A DNA stretch of 7,374 nucleotides from CAYNSB01 sp964399625 (GTDB taxonomy: Bacteria; Planctomycetota; Phycisphaerae; Phycisphaerales; UBA1924), in assembly GCA_964399625.1 (NCBI GenBank), contig CAYNSB010000084.1, forward strand, positions 1 to 7,374. Direction: 5' to 3'. Shown one piece after another: positions 1 to 6,967 of this stretch. A program made the translations under genes and the position numbers. The notes under the pieces were generated by a model. The model worked only from the letters and a program-made list of their open reading frames with translations. It made no database searches and was not told where the DNA came from. Every line of letters starts with the position of its first letter. Position 1 is the first letter of the stretch.

Positions 1-618
1 GCCTTTGGGCGGTGAGCACGCGGCGATGAGGAGTTCGAGCAGCGCGAGGGGTTTCTGCGTGGGGTATCCGGTGCGTTCGGCGGCCATGTTGTTGATGGAA
101 GGGATGTCGAGGACGTCGGTGGCCTTCTTGGTCTGGCCGCGCATGCGGCGGCTGGTGGCGGGGATGCGGGGCGGGTCGAAGTAGTGCTTCGCGGGATCGA
201 CGCAGTAGAAGAGGATGTCGTCGTGCTTGCGGGCGAACATGCGGGGCGAGGAGCCGCCGAGGCCGTAGGACCAGATGAGGTGGTTCACGAAGCGGTCGGC
301 ACCGAGGAGCTCTTCGAGCAGGACGCGGACGCGGTGGCTGGTGCGCCAGTCGACGTGGACGAGGAGGTTGGCGGTGGGTTTGAGAGCGGGGATGGTGACG
401 GCGAGGCGGTCGCGGAGCCAGGCGAGGTAGGCGTCGATGGAGGGCCAGGAGTCGGCGTAGGTGGCGGGGTGGCTGGCGCGCTGGCCGCGGATGGGGCGGG
501 TGGCGGTCTTTTTGACGCCGGTGTTGAAGGGCGGGTCGACGTAGCAGAGGTCGACGCTGGCGCGGGGGAGGGCGCGGGCGAAGGGGAGCCAGTCGGACTT
601 CATGACGGCGGCGGGCAT
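1..618 (-). CDS. Site-specific DNA methyltransferase (adenine-specific, beta-class / type III Mod-like), 3' end cut off by window edge
   Basis: The minus strand is open from an ATG at 618 to the window edge, giving 206 residues with no stop. The catalytic motif IV DPPF is at residues 28-31, in the context YVDPPFNTG, as in beta-class amino-methyltransferases that modify adenine N6. A segment at about 111-139 (FVNHLIWSYGLGG, then RKHDDILFY) and the ERTGYPTQKP block at 181-190 are typical of type III Mod and orphan adenine methyltransferases. In this class the SAM-binding motif (DPFxGSGT) follows shortly after the YPTQKP block, so it should lie just beyond the left edge. ATG at 603 is an alternative start; a GTG three codons further upstream is also possible. 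No Shine-Dalgarno is visible. The divergent neighbour is a different kind of methyltransferase and no restriction gene is visible, so whether it is an orphan cannot be decided here. The family call is strong; the target base and sequence are inference. Confidence 0.9.
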   Translation of the reverse strand, partial: MPAAVMKSDWLPFARALPRASVDLCYVDPPFNTGVKKTATRPIRGQRASHPATYADSWPSIDAYLAWLRDRLAVTIPALKPTANLLVHVDWRTSHRVRVLLEELLGADRFVNHLIWSYGLGGSSPRMFARKHDDILFYCVDPAKHYFDPPRIPATSRRMRGQTKKATDVLDIPSINNMAAERTGYPTQKPLALLELLIAACSPPKG

Positions 619-663
619 CGGCGTCACTGTACCGGACCGCGACGGCGGCGTATCTTCCCGCCC
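619..663. promoter_or_regulatory. Short divergent intergenic region with possible -10 elements for both methyltransferase genes
   Basis: Only 45 bp separate the two divergent start codons. A TATCTT hexamer at 651-656 lies 7 bp before the plus-strand ATG at 664. A TACAGT hexamer on the minus strand (631-626) lies 7 bp before the minus-strand ATG at 618. That spacing would put transcription starts at or next to the start codons, giving leaderless mRNAs, which fits the lack of Shine-Dalgarno sequences. No convincing -35 boxes are seen, and short AT-containing hexamers can arise by chance, so this is tentative. Confidence 0.3.
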
Positions 664-1503
664 ATGCCACGCCTCCCCATCCTCACCCGCGCGAACGCCG
701 ACAAGCACGATCTCTACGAGCGGGCGGTGCAATCGCCTGAGGCCGAGATCGATTTCGTCGATGCGACGTACCGCAAGATCAAGGGCAAGAAGGCGGCCCT
801 GCTCCGCGAGGACTTCTGCGGCACGGCCGCGAGCGCGTGCGAGTGGGTGCGGCGGCGGAAGACCAACCGGGCGATCGGGCTTGACCTCGACGCCCCCACT
901 CTTGCCAATGGGATGCAGAGGCATGTTGCAACGTTGACGCCCGAGGCGCGGACGCGGATCGCGCTCTTGAAGCGCAACGTGCTGGAGCCGGGGGCGGCGA
1001 GCGTGAAGGCCTTGGGAGGCTCGCCCCAGATCGTGCTGGCGATGAACTTCTCGTACTGGATCTTCAAGACGCGGGACGTGCTGCGGGGGTACTTCGAGGC
1101 GGTGCACCGGTCGCTGGCGAAGGACGGGGTGTTCTTCCTTGATCACTACGGAGGGAGCGACGCGTACGACGAGGTGAAGGAGCGGCGGCGTATCGGCGGG
1201 CCGCGGCGTGGGTTCACGTACGTGTGGGATCAGGCGTCGTACAACCCGATCACGGGCGAGAAGACCAATCACATCCACTTTGAGTTCCGCAAGGGGCCGC
1301 CGATGATGCGGGCGTTCACGTACCACTGGCGGCTGTGGTCGCTGGTGGAGGTGCAGGAGCTGTTGCGGGAGGCGGGGTTCCGGAACGTGAGCGTGTACTG
1401 GGAGGGCGACGACGAGAAGGGCGGGGGGAACGGGATCTTCCGGAAGACGACCAAGGGCGAGGCGTGTCGGTGCTACATCGCGTACATCAGTGCGGAGAAG
1501 TGA
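664..1503 (+). CDS. Class I SAM-dependent methyltransferase, small-molecule or unknown substrate
   Basis: This 279-residue protein has a Rossmann-type methyltransferase core. The glycine-containing SAM-binding motif I is REDFCGTA at residues 48-55, and the acidic end of strand beta-2 is GLDLD at 72-76, expected to contact the SAM ribose. A motif IV-like strand is at about 123-131 (IVLAMNFSY). The C-terminal part holds a YWEGDD segment at 245-250, then GNGIFRKTTKG, which I recall in a family annotated only as class I SAM-dependent methyltransferase; the substrate is not known to me. The frame is open further upstream to 184, but that part is antisense to the DNA methyltransferase gene, and the protein-like sequence begins at the ATG at 664, so this start is preferred. 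No Shine-Dalgarno is visible. It converges on clpX. Confidence 0.88.
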   Translation: MPRLPILTRANADKHDLYERAVQSPEAEIDFVDATYRKIKGKKAALLREDFCGTAASACEWVRRRKTNRAIGLDLDAPTLANGMQRHVATLTPEARTRIALLKRNVLEPGAASVKALGGSPQIVLAMNFSYWIFKTRDVLRGYFEAVHRSLAKDGVFFLDHYGGSDAYDEVKERRRIGGPRRGFTYVWDQASYNPITGEKTNHIHFEFRKGPPMMRAFTYHWRLWSLVEVQELLREAGFRNVSVYWEGDDEKGGGNGIFRKTTKGEACRCYIAYISAEK

Positions 1504-1510
1504 CGCGGGG

Positions 1511-1541
1511 AAAAAAGAACCCTGTGCTGGAGCACAGGGTT
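1511..1541 (-). terminator. Intrinsic terminator of clpX
   Basis: An 11-bp perfect inverted repeat (AACCCTGTGCT at 1518-1528 and its complement at 1531-1541) surrounds a GG spacer. Read on the minus strand, the hairpin is followed by CTTTTTT (1517-1511), a classic Rho-independent terminator 61 bp past the clpX stop. On the plus strand the hairpin is followed by TTGGGG, so it would serve the convergent methyltransferase gene poorly. Confidence 0.9.
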
Positions 1542-1601
1542 TGGGGAGATTCGCAGTTTGGATGCAGCACCGATCCTCCGCTTGCGCGGGAGGGTTCTTG
1601 T

Positions 1602-2954
<1,353 letters not shown>

Positions 2955-3048
2955 GGTTTCTCACCAACCCCCGTGGGTGCACGCGTGGGGCGCGCCGATC
3001 GAACACAGATTTTGCGCACGAGCACCTCGCGGTGTGCACGCGGTTTGG

Positions 3049-3054
3049 AGTGTA
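3049..3054 (-). promoter_or_regulatory. Possible -10 element of the clpX promoter
   Basis: On the minus strand TACACT (within GATACACT) matches four of six bases of TATAAT and would give a clpX leader of about 90 bases. No good -35 box is seen at the right distance. The 2955-3121 gap holds no other gene. Confidence 0.25.
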
Positions 3055-3094
3055 TCGGCACGCTGTTCGATCGTCTCTAGTCCGCGATGGTTAT

Positions 3095-3111
3095 GCCGCG
3101 GAGTGCGCGGC
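3095..3111 (-). terminator. GC-rich hairpin after the SHOCT protein gene, weak terminator candidate
   Basis: GCCGCG (3095-3100) and CGCGGC (3106-3111) form a perfect 6-bp stem with a 5-base loop, 11 bp past the stop codon at 3122. No T-run follows on the minus strand, so intrinsic termination is doubtful and read-through into clpX is possible. Confidence 0.25.
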
Positions 3112-3121
3112 GTGGTTGCGG

Positions 3122-3550
3122 TTATTGGGTTGGATCGTTCGGGTCTTTGGGACGTGGCAGGGGCGCACCCGTGAGATCGAAGCCCGGCGCGGCCTGGCGC
3201 TCGGCTGGCGACCCGGGTGGCGCTTGCGTACCGGGGGCATGCCGAGCGGACACCGGACGACCCGAGACCTTGGCGACGAGTCGAGACTTCATCTCCTCGA
3301 ATTCGGTGGCAGAGATCTCGCCCTGATCGCGCATCGTGCGGAGTTGGTCCATGATCCCGGCGTGCATGTCCAAGCCGGTTTCCTTGCCCAGCACCTGCCT
3401 TCTGTAGAGCAGGATGGCGATGCCAGCGCCCATCACGACCAGCATAATCGCGCCCAGCCAGATGAGCATGGGAGTAACGCTGCGGCTCGCCCCGCGACCC
3501 GCGGTGGCCATGATGAAGCCGATCGCGCCCGAGAGCGCGAGGGCGCTCAC
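3122..3550 (-). CDS. Small membrane protein with SHOCT-type C-terminal helix
   Basis: From a GTG at 3550 the product has 142 residues. It has a hydrophobic N-terminal stretch (about residues 2-14) and one clear membrane segment at about 28-48 (MLIWLGAIMLVVMG then AGIAILLY), ended by RR. A cytoplasmic-type tail follows, with an amphipathic segment at about 67-95 (IMDQLRTMRDQGEISATEFE) that matches the SHOCT (short C-terminal) domain pattern, in which a glycine-containing turn joins two helices. The last 45 residues are proline-rich and probably disordered. The GTG overlaps the TGA stop of the upstream gene as GTGA, which argues for translational coupling and decides the start. An internal ATG 13 codons later (MATAGRG) is the alternative. 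SHOCT segments are thought to mediate oligomerisation; the function is unknown. Confidence 0.8.
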   Translation of the reverse strand: MSALALSGAIGFIMATAGRGASRSVTPMLIWLGAIMLVVMGAGIAILLYRRQVLGKETGLDMHAGIMDQLRTMRDQGEISATEFEEMKSRLVAKVSGRPVSARHAPGTQAPPGSPAERQAAPGFDLTGAPLPRPKDPNDPTQ

Positions 3551-4311
3551 GATCCTGTCCCCAGGACCTCGCGGATCGGGCGGACCAGCGCGGGCAAGAC
3601 CCGCGTCTGGGCAAGGTCTTCGCCCAGACAAGCCAGGCGTGCCATCACGGTGGGCAGCGCGGCGATGTCCGAGACCGGTCCGTAGTGGCGGAGCGTGAGG
3701 TAGACGCTGATGGGCTCCTCGCGACGGTGCTGGCGCGCGCCCGGACGCGTCTTGACCTCGTAGGACACCTCCACGCTCTTGTTCTGGGAGGCGTTGAAGT
3801 CGTCGCCCATCGCGTCGTGCAGGACCATGCCGACCATCGGTTGCACGTCCACGATCTGCGCACCGGGAAGGTCCACGAGCTGCGACATGGGCGAGCCGGC
3901 GATGAGCGCGTCCCCCACCACTTCGTCGTGGTTGCGATCGCTGAGGACGTCGAAGCCGTAGAGCAGCTCGAGGAAGTCCACGTCCAGGGGCGAGATGCCC
4001 AGGTAGTAGGGCGCGACCTCGAGGACGTGCCGATGGAGGTCGTAGCTCTGCTCGGGGGCGCCGGCGTTGACGATGCCCGAGCGGATCGCGTTGCCCCGGA
4101 CGGCGATCCACCGCTGGGGCGGTTCGGCGGGCTCGCCCTCGAGCGCGATCTCCTCCTTGTACCGCTTGACCTGGGACATGCCCGGGAACTGCTTGCGGAC
4201 GCGATCGAACATCTCGAGCACGGCGTGCCGCTCGCGCGGGAGTTCGAGCTTGAGGCTCAGCTTCTGGTTGACATAGGAGTCGGAGCAGAGTGCCCGAAAG
4301 CTCGGCGTCAT
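3547..4311 (-). CDS. Conserved hypothetical protein, planctomycete type
   Basis: This 254-residue soluble protein has no signal peptide or membrane segment. It begins MTPSFRALCSD, continues with a charged alpha-helical part containing MFDRVRKQFPGM (34-45), and has conserved-looking blocks AVRGNAIRSG (70-79), APYYLGISPLDVDFLELLYGF (100-120, a Tyr/Leu-rich block) and EVKTRP (185-190). It ends with EEPISVYLTLRHYGPV (198-213) and a helical tail. I do not recognise an enzyme motif. The style resembles a family of unnamed proteins in planctomycete genomes, which is recollection and not a search result. ATG 4311 is chosen over GTG 4317 because a GAGGTG element lies just ahead of it. The stop overlaps the start of the SHOCT membrane protein gene, so the two are probably made together and may work together. 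Confidence 0.8.
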   Translation of the reverse strand: MTPSFRALCSDSYVNQKLSLKLELPRERHAVLEMFDRVRKQFPGMSQVKRYKEEIALEGEPAEPPQRWIAVRGNAIRSGIVNAGAPEQSYDLHRHVLEVAPYYLGISPLDVDFLELLYGFDVLSDRNHDEVVGDALIAGSPMSQLVDLPGAQIVDVQPMVGMVLHDAMGDDFNASQNKSVEVSYEVKTRPGARQHRREEPISVYLTLRHYGPVSDIAALPTVMARLACLGEDLAQTRVLPALVRPIREVLGTGS

Positions 4312-4314
4312 GCG

Positions 4315-4320
4315 CACCTC
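4315..4320 (-). promoter_or_regulatory. Ribosome binding site that decides the start of the hypothetical gene
   Basis: On the minus strand GAGGTG ends 3 bases before the ATG at 4311 (its GAGG core ends 5 bases before). It overlaps the alternative GTG at 4317, which therefore has no usable Shine-Dalgarno spacing. Confidence 0.6.
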
Positions 4321-4359
4321 ACGCGGGAAAGGTCCGTCTCGTCCCGAGGCGGGAGAGTC

Positions 4360-4365
4360 TAGGAT
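4360..4365 (+). promoter_or_regulatory. Possible -10 element for the cysteine-rich lipoprotein gene
   Basis: TAGGAT matches four of six bases of TATAAT and would give a leader of about 40 bases before the ATG at 4412. The -35 region is not recognisable. The 100-bp gap 4312-4411 must also hold the divergent promoter of the hypothetical gene. Confidence 0.3.
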
Positions 4366-4400
4366 GGCGTGTCCGAGCCGGGTTCAGACCGCTTGGTCAA

Positions 4401-4405
4401 AGGAG
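4401..4405 (+). promoter_or_regulatory. Strong Shine-Dalgarno of the lipoprotein gene
   Basis: AGGAG lies 6 bases before ATG 4412 and fixes that start over upstream in-frame starts that reach back to 4310. Confidence 0.8.
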
Positions 4406-4411
4406 TTCGCC

Positions 4412-4753
4412 ATGAACCGTGTGATTTCATTCGTCGCGCTGGCGGCGCTGGCCTCGATGCCGATGGCGTGCAGCAACCAGAAGTGCTGCGATGACAAGGG
4501 CGGAGACAAGATGGCCCAGAGCGCGTTGGGCTCGGGGCAGGGCAAGGTGGCGGCGGGCAAGCCGATCAACTCGATGTGCCCGATCGGCGGCGACGAGTTC
4601 AACCCCGAGGGGCACCCGGCCGAGCTCACGCGGGTTCACCAGAACACGACGATCGCGTTCTGCTGCAATCACTGCGTCGAGAAGTTCGACAAGATGGACG
4701 CCGCGGGCAAGGACGGCGTGCTGGCGCTGGCCAAGGCGAACAAGGCGAAGTAG
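4412..4753 (+). CDS. Small cysteine-rich putative lipoprotein with YHS/TRASH-like metal-binding pattern
   Basis: The product has 113 residues. A hydrophobic signal sequence (about 4-19) ends in MPMAC, so Cys20 is a candidate lipidation site, although proline at the -3 position is not typical of a lipobox. A polar linker with Cys25-Cys26 follows. The conserved-looking core runs from about 49 to 95: GKPINSMCPIGGDEF (Cys56), then TTIAFCCNHCVEKFDKM (Cys84, Cys85, Cys88). This layout, a single Cys in a CPI segment followed about 30 residues later by a GFCCxxC-like segment with a KF tail, resembles YHS and TRASH-type domains that bind heavy metals such as copper. Metal binding is therefore inferred; the metal is unknown. 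It is divergent from the hypothetical/SHOCT pair. The start is fixed by a good Shine-Dalgarno. The Cys25-Cys26 pair just behind the lipid anchor could be additional metal ligands. Confidence 0.82.
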   Translation: MNRVISFVALAALASMPMACSNQKCCDDKGGDKMAQSALGSGQGKVAAGKPINSMCPIGGDEFNPEGHPAELTRVHQNTTIAFCCNHCVEKFDKMDAAGKDGVLALAKANKAK

Positions 4754-4843
4754 CGTTCGCGCGTGCTCGTACACCGTGATCGCCGTCAAGTTGGGTGTTC
4801 TGCGCACGCTCGAGCGAGGGTTAGGGATGACGCCTGATCGCGA

Positions 4844-4860
4844 GTCGCGACGCACGCGAC
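4844..4860 (+). other. Inverted repeat in the intergenic gap after the lipoprotein gene
   Basis: GTCGCG and CGCGAC form a perfect 6-bp stem with a 5-base loop. No T-run follows. It could be a weak or Rho-assisted terminator of the lipoprotein gene, or chance in GC-rich DNA. Confidence 0.2.
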
Positions 4861-4882
4861 GACGATTCCACACTTTCACGAG

Positions 4883-4910
4883 TTGCAATCCTCTCCTGCC
4901 TGGGTAGTCT
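4883..4910 (+). promoter_or_regulatory. Possible promoter of the PEP-CTERM protein gene
   Basis: TTGCAA (4883-4888) and TAGTCT (4905-4910) are spaced by 16 bp and partly match the -35 and -10 consensus. The leader would be about 65 bases and contain the palindrome at 4948-4962. Both boxes are imperfect, so this is tentative. Confidence 0.35.
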
Positions 4911-4947
4911 GCCTCAGGCGCGTTGACGCGCGCTCGAGACCAAGACC

Positions 4948-4962
4948 CCGGCCTAAGGCCGG
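4948..4962 (+). promoter_or_regulatory. Palindrome in the leader of the PEP-CTERM protein gene
   Basis: CCGGCC-TAA-GGCCGG is a perfect 6-bp inverted repeat with a 3-base centre, ending 3 bp before the Shine-Dalgarno. It could be an operator or an mRNA hairpin that affects translation. No T-run follows, so it is not a terminator. Confidence 0.35.
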
Positions 4963-4965
4963 CAC

Positions 4966-4970
4966 AGGAG
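4966..4970 (+). promoter_or_regulatory. Shine-Dalgarno of the PEP-CTERM protein gene
   Basis: AGGAG lies 9 bases before the ATG at 4980 and supports that start. An out-of-frame ATG at 4973 lies between the two. Confidence 0.6.
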
Positions 4971-4979
4971 AGATGAGGC

Positions 4980-5915
4980 ATGCGTTTTTCTCATTCGCGA
5001 TTGGTGGTTGCGTGCGCGCTGCTCGCGGCGTGCGGTTCGACGGCTCACGCGCAGCTCGTGATCGGCACCACGACGCCGACGACGTCCAACGGCGCGGCGT
5101 TCTACTACGACCTGACGACGAACACGGTCACGACGCTGTGGAACTCCGCGGCGAACAAGAAAGTGAACGGGATCGCGTCCGACCCGGTGAACGGGAAGCT
5201 CTACGCGAACGACGCGGCGCGTCTGAACGTGTGGAACTACGGCAGCGTCGGCATCGCCCCCACGTTCATCGCGGGGATGTACCGCACGAACGACAACATC
5301 TCGTTCACCGCGACGGGCGTGGACGACCTGACGTTCATCAATAACAAGCTGTACGGGGTCACGTCCTTCGGCAGCACGACGTTCAAGAAGGGCATCTACC
5401 AGGTCGCGACGTCCTCCGACGGCGCGGCGACGCCGCACTGCGTCATGACGCCGCTGTGGCTCGACCCCACCGGCACGAGCACGAGCGGCGACGTCGCCAC
5501 GGGCGGCATGGCATACAACCCCGCCAACAACCTGTTCTATCTCACCAACTCAGCGGATGACAGCGGCACGGGCGGGCCGTGGACCCCGGGCATCTTCACC
5601 GTCGACGCGTTTGGCGCGGGCACGCTCACCAAGCTGCTGAGCTTCCCCACGGGACACAACCGCATCGACGGGCTGACCATTGGCAACAACGTGCTGTACA
5701 TGACGGAGCAGGACCCCGCGAACTCGCGGATCAACATCTTCCGCTACGACCTTGCGACGAGCACGTACCTCACCGATCTTTCCATCCCGCTGGTGGACGG
5801 CACGAACCGTGCCTCGGGTGTGACGTGGGCTCCTGGAGCGAACGTGCCCGCCCCCGCTTCGATCGCCCTCCTGGGCCTCGGTGGTGCGTGCGTGGCTCGC
5901 CGGCGGCGGCGCTGA
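4980..5915 (+). CDS. Secreted beta-propeller-like protein with PEP-CTERM (PAP variant) sorting tail
   Basis: The 311-residue product starts with a signal peptide: basic residues, a hydrophobic core at about 8-18, and a likely type I cleavage after AHA (24/25). The stretch LAAC ending at Cys18 also fits a lipobox, so lipidation is possible. The mature part is rich in Thr, Asn and Asp and has repeating units of about 40-60 residues, each with a hydrophobic strand and an N-x-LY or N-x-FY turn: VNGIASDPVNGKLYAND (62-78), VDDLTFINNKLYGV (114-127), GGMAYNPANNLFYLTN (175-190), IDGLTIGNNVLYMTEQ (229-244), then ASGVTWAPG. This suggests a beta-propeller. The C-terminus is VPAPAS (289-294), a short hydrophobic helix and RRRRR (307-311), the arrangement recognised by exosortase/archaeosortase-type systems. 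PAP in place of PEP is, as I recall, common in planctomycetes. The ligand or role is unknown; a cell-surface or matrix function is inferred. Confidence 0.88.
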   Translation: MRFSHSRLVVACALLAACGSTAHAQLVIGTTTPTTSNGAAFYYDLTTNTVTTLWNSAANKKVNGIASDPVNGKLYANDAARLNVWNYGSVGIAPTFIAGMYRTNDNISFTATGVDDLTFINNKLYGVTSFGSTTFKKGIYQVATSSDGAATPHCVMTPLWLDPTGTSTSGDVATGGMAYNPANNLFYLTNSADDSGTGGPWTPGIFTVDAFGAGTLTKLLSFPTGHNRIDGLTIGNNVLYMTEQDPANSRINIFRYDLATSTYLTDLSIPLVDGTNRASGVTWAPGANVPAPASIALLGLGGACVARRRRR

Positions 5916-5946
5916 TCGGGCTGCCGAGATTGCCCAGATCTGATCG

Positions 5947-5982
5947 CGCAAGCCCGGACCGCTCCGGGCTTGCGTCGTTTTT
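5947..5982 (+). terminator. Intrinsic terminator of the PEP-CTERM protein gene
   Basis: A perfect 12-bp stem (CGCAAGCCCGGA, 5947-5958, with its complement at 5963-5974) closes a 4-base loop. It is followed by TCG and a run of five T (5978-5982), 31 bp past the stop codon. The minus side has no T-run, so it should not terminate the convergent hydrolase gene efficiently. Confidence 0.9.
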
Positions 5983-6006
5983 CGGTGGAGTTCCCAAAGG
6001 CCACGG

Positions 6007-6924
6007 TCACCTCAAGGCCGAGCCCAGGAAGTCCGCGATGGCTTGCTGTGTCGCCGGGTCGTCGATGAGGATGTCGTTGTGCCCTGCGTTGGGCGCGGTG
6101 ACGAGCCGTGCGCGGTCCGGGCCTCCCGCGGCTGCTTGGAGCCGGCGGGCGTGGTCGAAGGGCACGATGTTGTCCGAGCGGCCATGCACGATGAGGTACG
6201 GCTTGAAACCGAGTCGAGGTGCCAGGTCCTCCCCGTCTATACCGCCCTTGACCAGGAGAGAACCGAGGCGTCCAGCGTGTGAGCGTGCGATCGCCTTCCA
6301 GCCCGCGAAGGCGGAGACTGTCACTACGGCGCGGACGCGCGGGTCACTCCCAAGGGCCAGCGCGAACGCGCCTCCGAGGCTCTGTCCGAGCACCGCGATC
6401 CGCGAGTCGTCCACGCCCTCGCGCGAGGTAAGGAACTCGAGCGCGCTGCGCGTGTCGATCAGGAGTTGATCGCGCGACATGCGGGAGTTTGGCGTGTCGG
6501 ATTGCCCGTACCCGCGATAGTCGAAGACGAGGACGGCGAAGCCGCGCTCGGCGAGCCAGCTCGTGTAGTCGGCGTGGTGCCCGATGTTTCCTGCATTGCC
6601 GTGCGCGTGGAGCACGGCGGGCGCCGGCGGATCTCCACGCTTCCAGCCAGTGGGCATGAAGAGCCATGCGTGGAGCGTGAGCCCGTCTGCGGTAGGGAAG
6701 CGCACGTCGGTCGCCGTCAGCGGCGCGACGAAGCGCTCTCGCGAGGGGTGGTAGAACACCTGGGCCTCGAGCCAGCCGCGTCCATCGAACGCCGCGAAGA
6801 GCACCGCGAGCACTACCAGGAGAACACCGTATACCTTCAGCCGAGCACGAGAGGGAAGCAGCAACGACAGCCGTCGCTTGCGTGCAACTGGCTTCGGCGG
6901 GGACGCATCGTCGGGCTCGCCCAT
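6007..6924 (-). CDS. Membrane-anchored alpha/beta hydrolase (serine hydrolase, Bem46/ABHD-like)
   Basis: The 305-residue product begins with a basic cytoplasmic-type segment (KPVARKRR at 11-18), then one hydrophobic anchor at about 31-46, so the enzyme domain probably lies outside the cytoplasmic membrane. The hydrolase fold shows the oxyanion-hole motif HGNAGN at 108-113, the YRGYGQS block at 136-142 and the nucleophile elbow GQSLGG with Ser182. The acid Asp251 is in GRSDNIVP and the catalytic His282 in AGHND. The triad is complete. The layout FYHPSRE (57-63) before the core is typical of Bem46-like hydrolases. The substrate is unknown; an ester or thioester hydrolase activity is inferred. 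No Shine-Dalgarno is seen. The start lies 43 bp after the rny stop in the same orientation, so it could be co-transcribed with rny. Confidence 0.9.
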   Translation of the reverse strand: MGEPDDASPPKPVARKRRLSLLLPSRARLKVYGVLLVVLAVLFAAFDGRGWLEAQVFYHPSRERFVAPLTATDVRFPTADGLTLHAWLFMPTGWKRGDPPAPAVLHAHGNAGNIGHHADYTSWLAERGFAVLVFDYRGYGQSDTPNSRMSRDQLLIDTRSALEFLTSREGVDDSRIAVLGQSLGGAFALALGSDPRVRAVVTVSAFAGWKAIARSHAGRLGSLLVKGGIDGEDLAPRLGFKPYLIVHGRSDNIVPFDHARRLQAAAGGPDRARLVTAPNAGHNDILIDDPATQQAIADFLGSALR

Positions 6925-6967
6925 TGCAGAGCCATTCGCTCGAGCGGGCGAGGTGTTCCGCGGAGAA

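Noticed and set aside
184..663. N-terminal extension of the plus-strand methyltransferase back to 184
   Set aside because: It is Gly/Glu/Val-rich low-complexity translation antisense to a clear DNA methyltransferase; the real protein sequence starts at ATG 664.
3032..3685. 217-codon plus-strand frame over the SHOCT gene
   Set aside because: Shadow of the coupled minus-strand pair; no protein-like motifs and no ribosome binding site.
3551..4111. Long N-terminal extension of the SHOCT protein frame
   Set aside because: The extension is Arg/Pro/Ala-rich and lies out of frame inside the hypothetical gene; the GTGA overlap gives a natural start at 3550.
3685..4362. 225-codon plus-strand frame over the conserved hypothetical gene
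   Set aside because: It is rich in His, Val, Asp and Glu as expected of antisense translation of a GC-rich gene, and the opposite strand has a better start, Shine-Dalgarno and coupling.
4953..5438. 161-codon minus-strand frame at the start of the PEP-CTERM gene
   Set aside because: Arg/Val-rich antisense shadow with no motifs; the plus strand encodes a clear signal peptide here.
5579..6469. 296-codon plus-strand frame spanning the end of the PEP-CTERM gene and the hydrolase gene
   Set aside because: It runs through the strong terminator at 5947-5982 and is out of frame with one real gene and antisense to the other.
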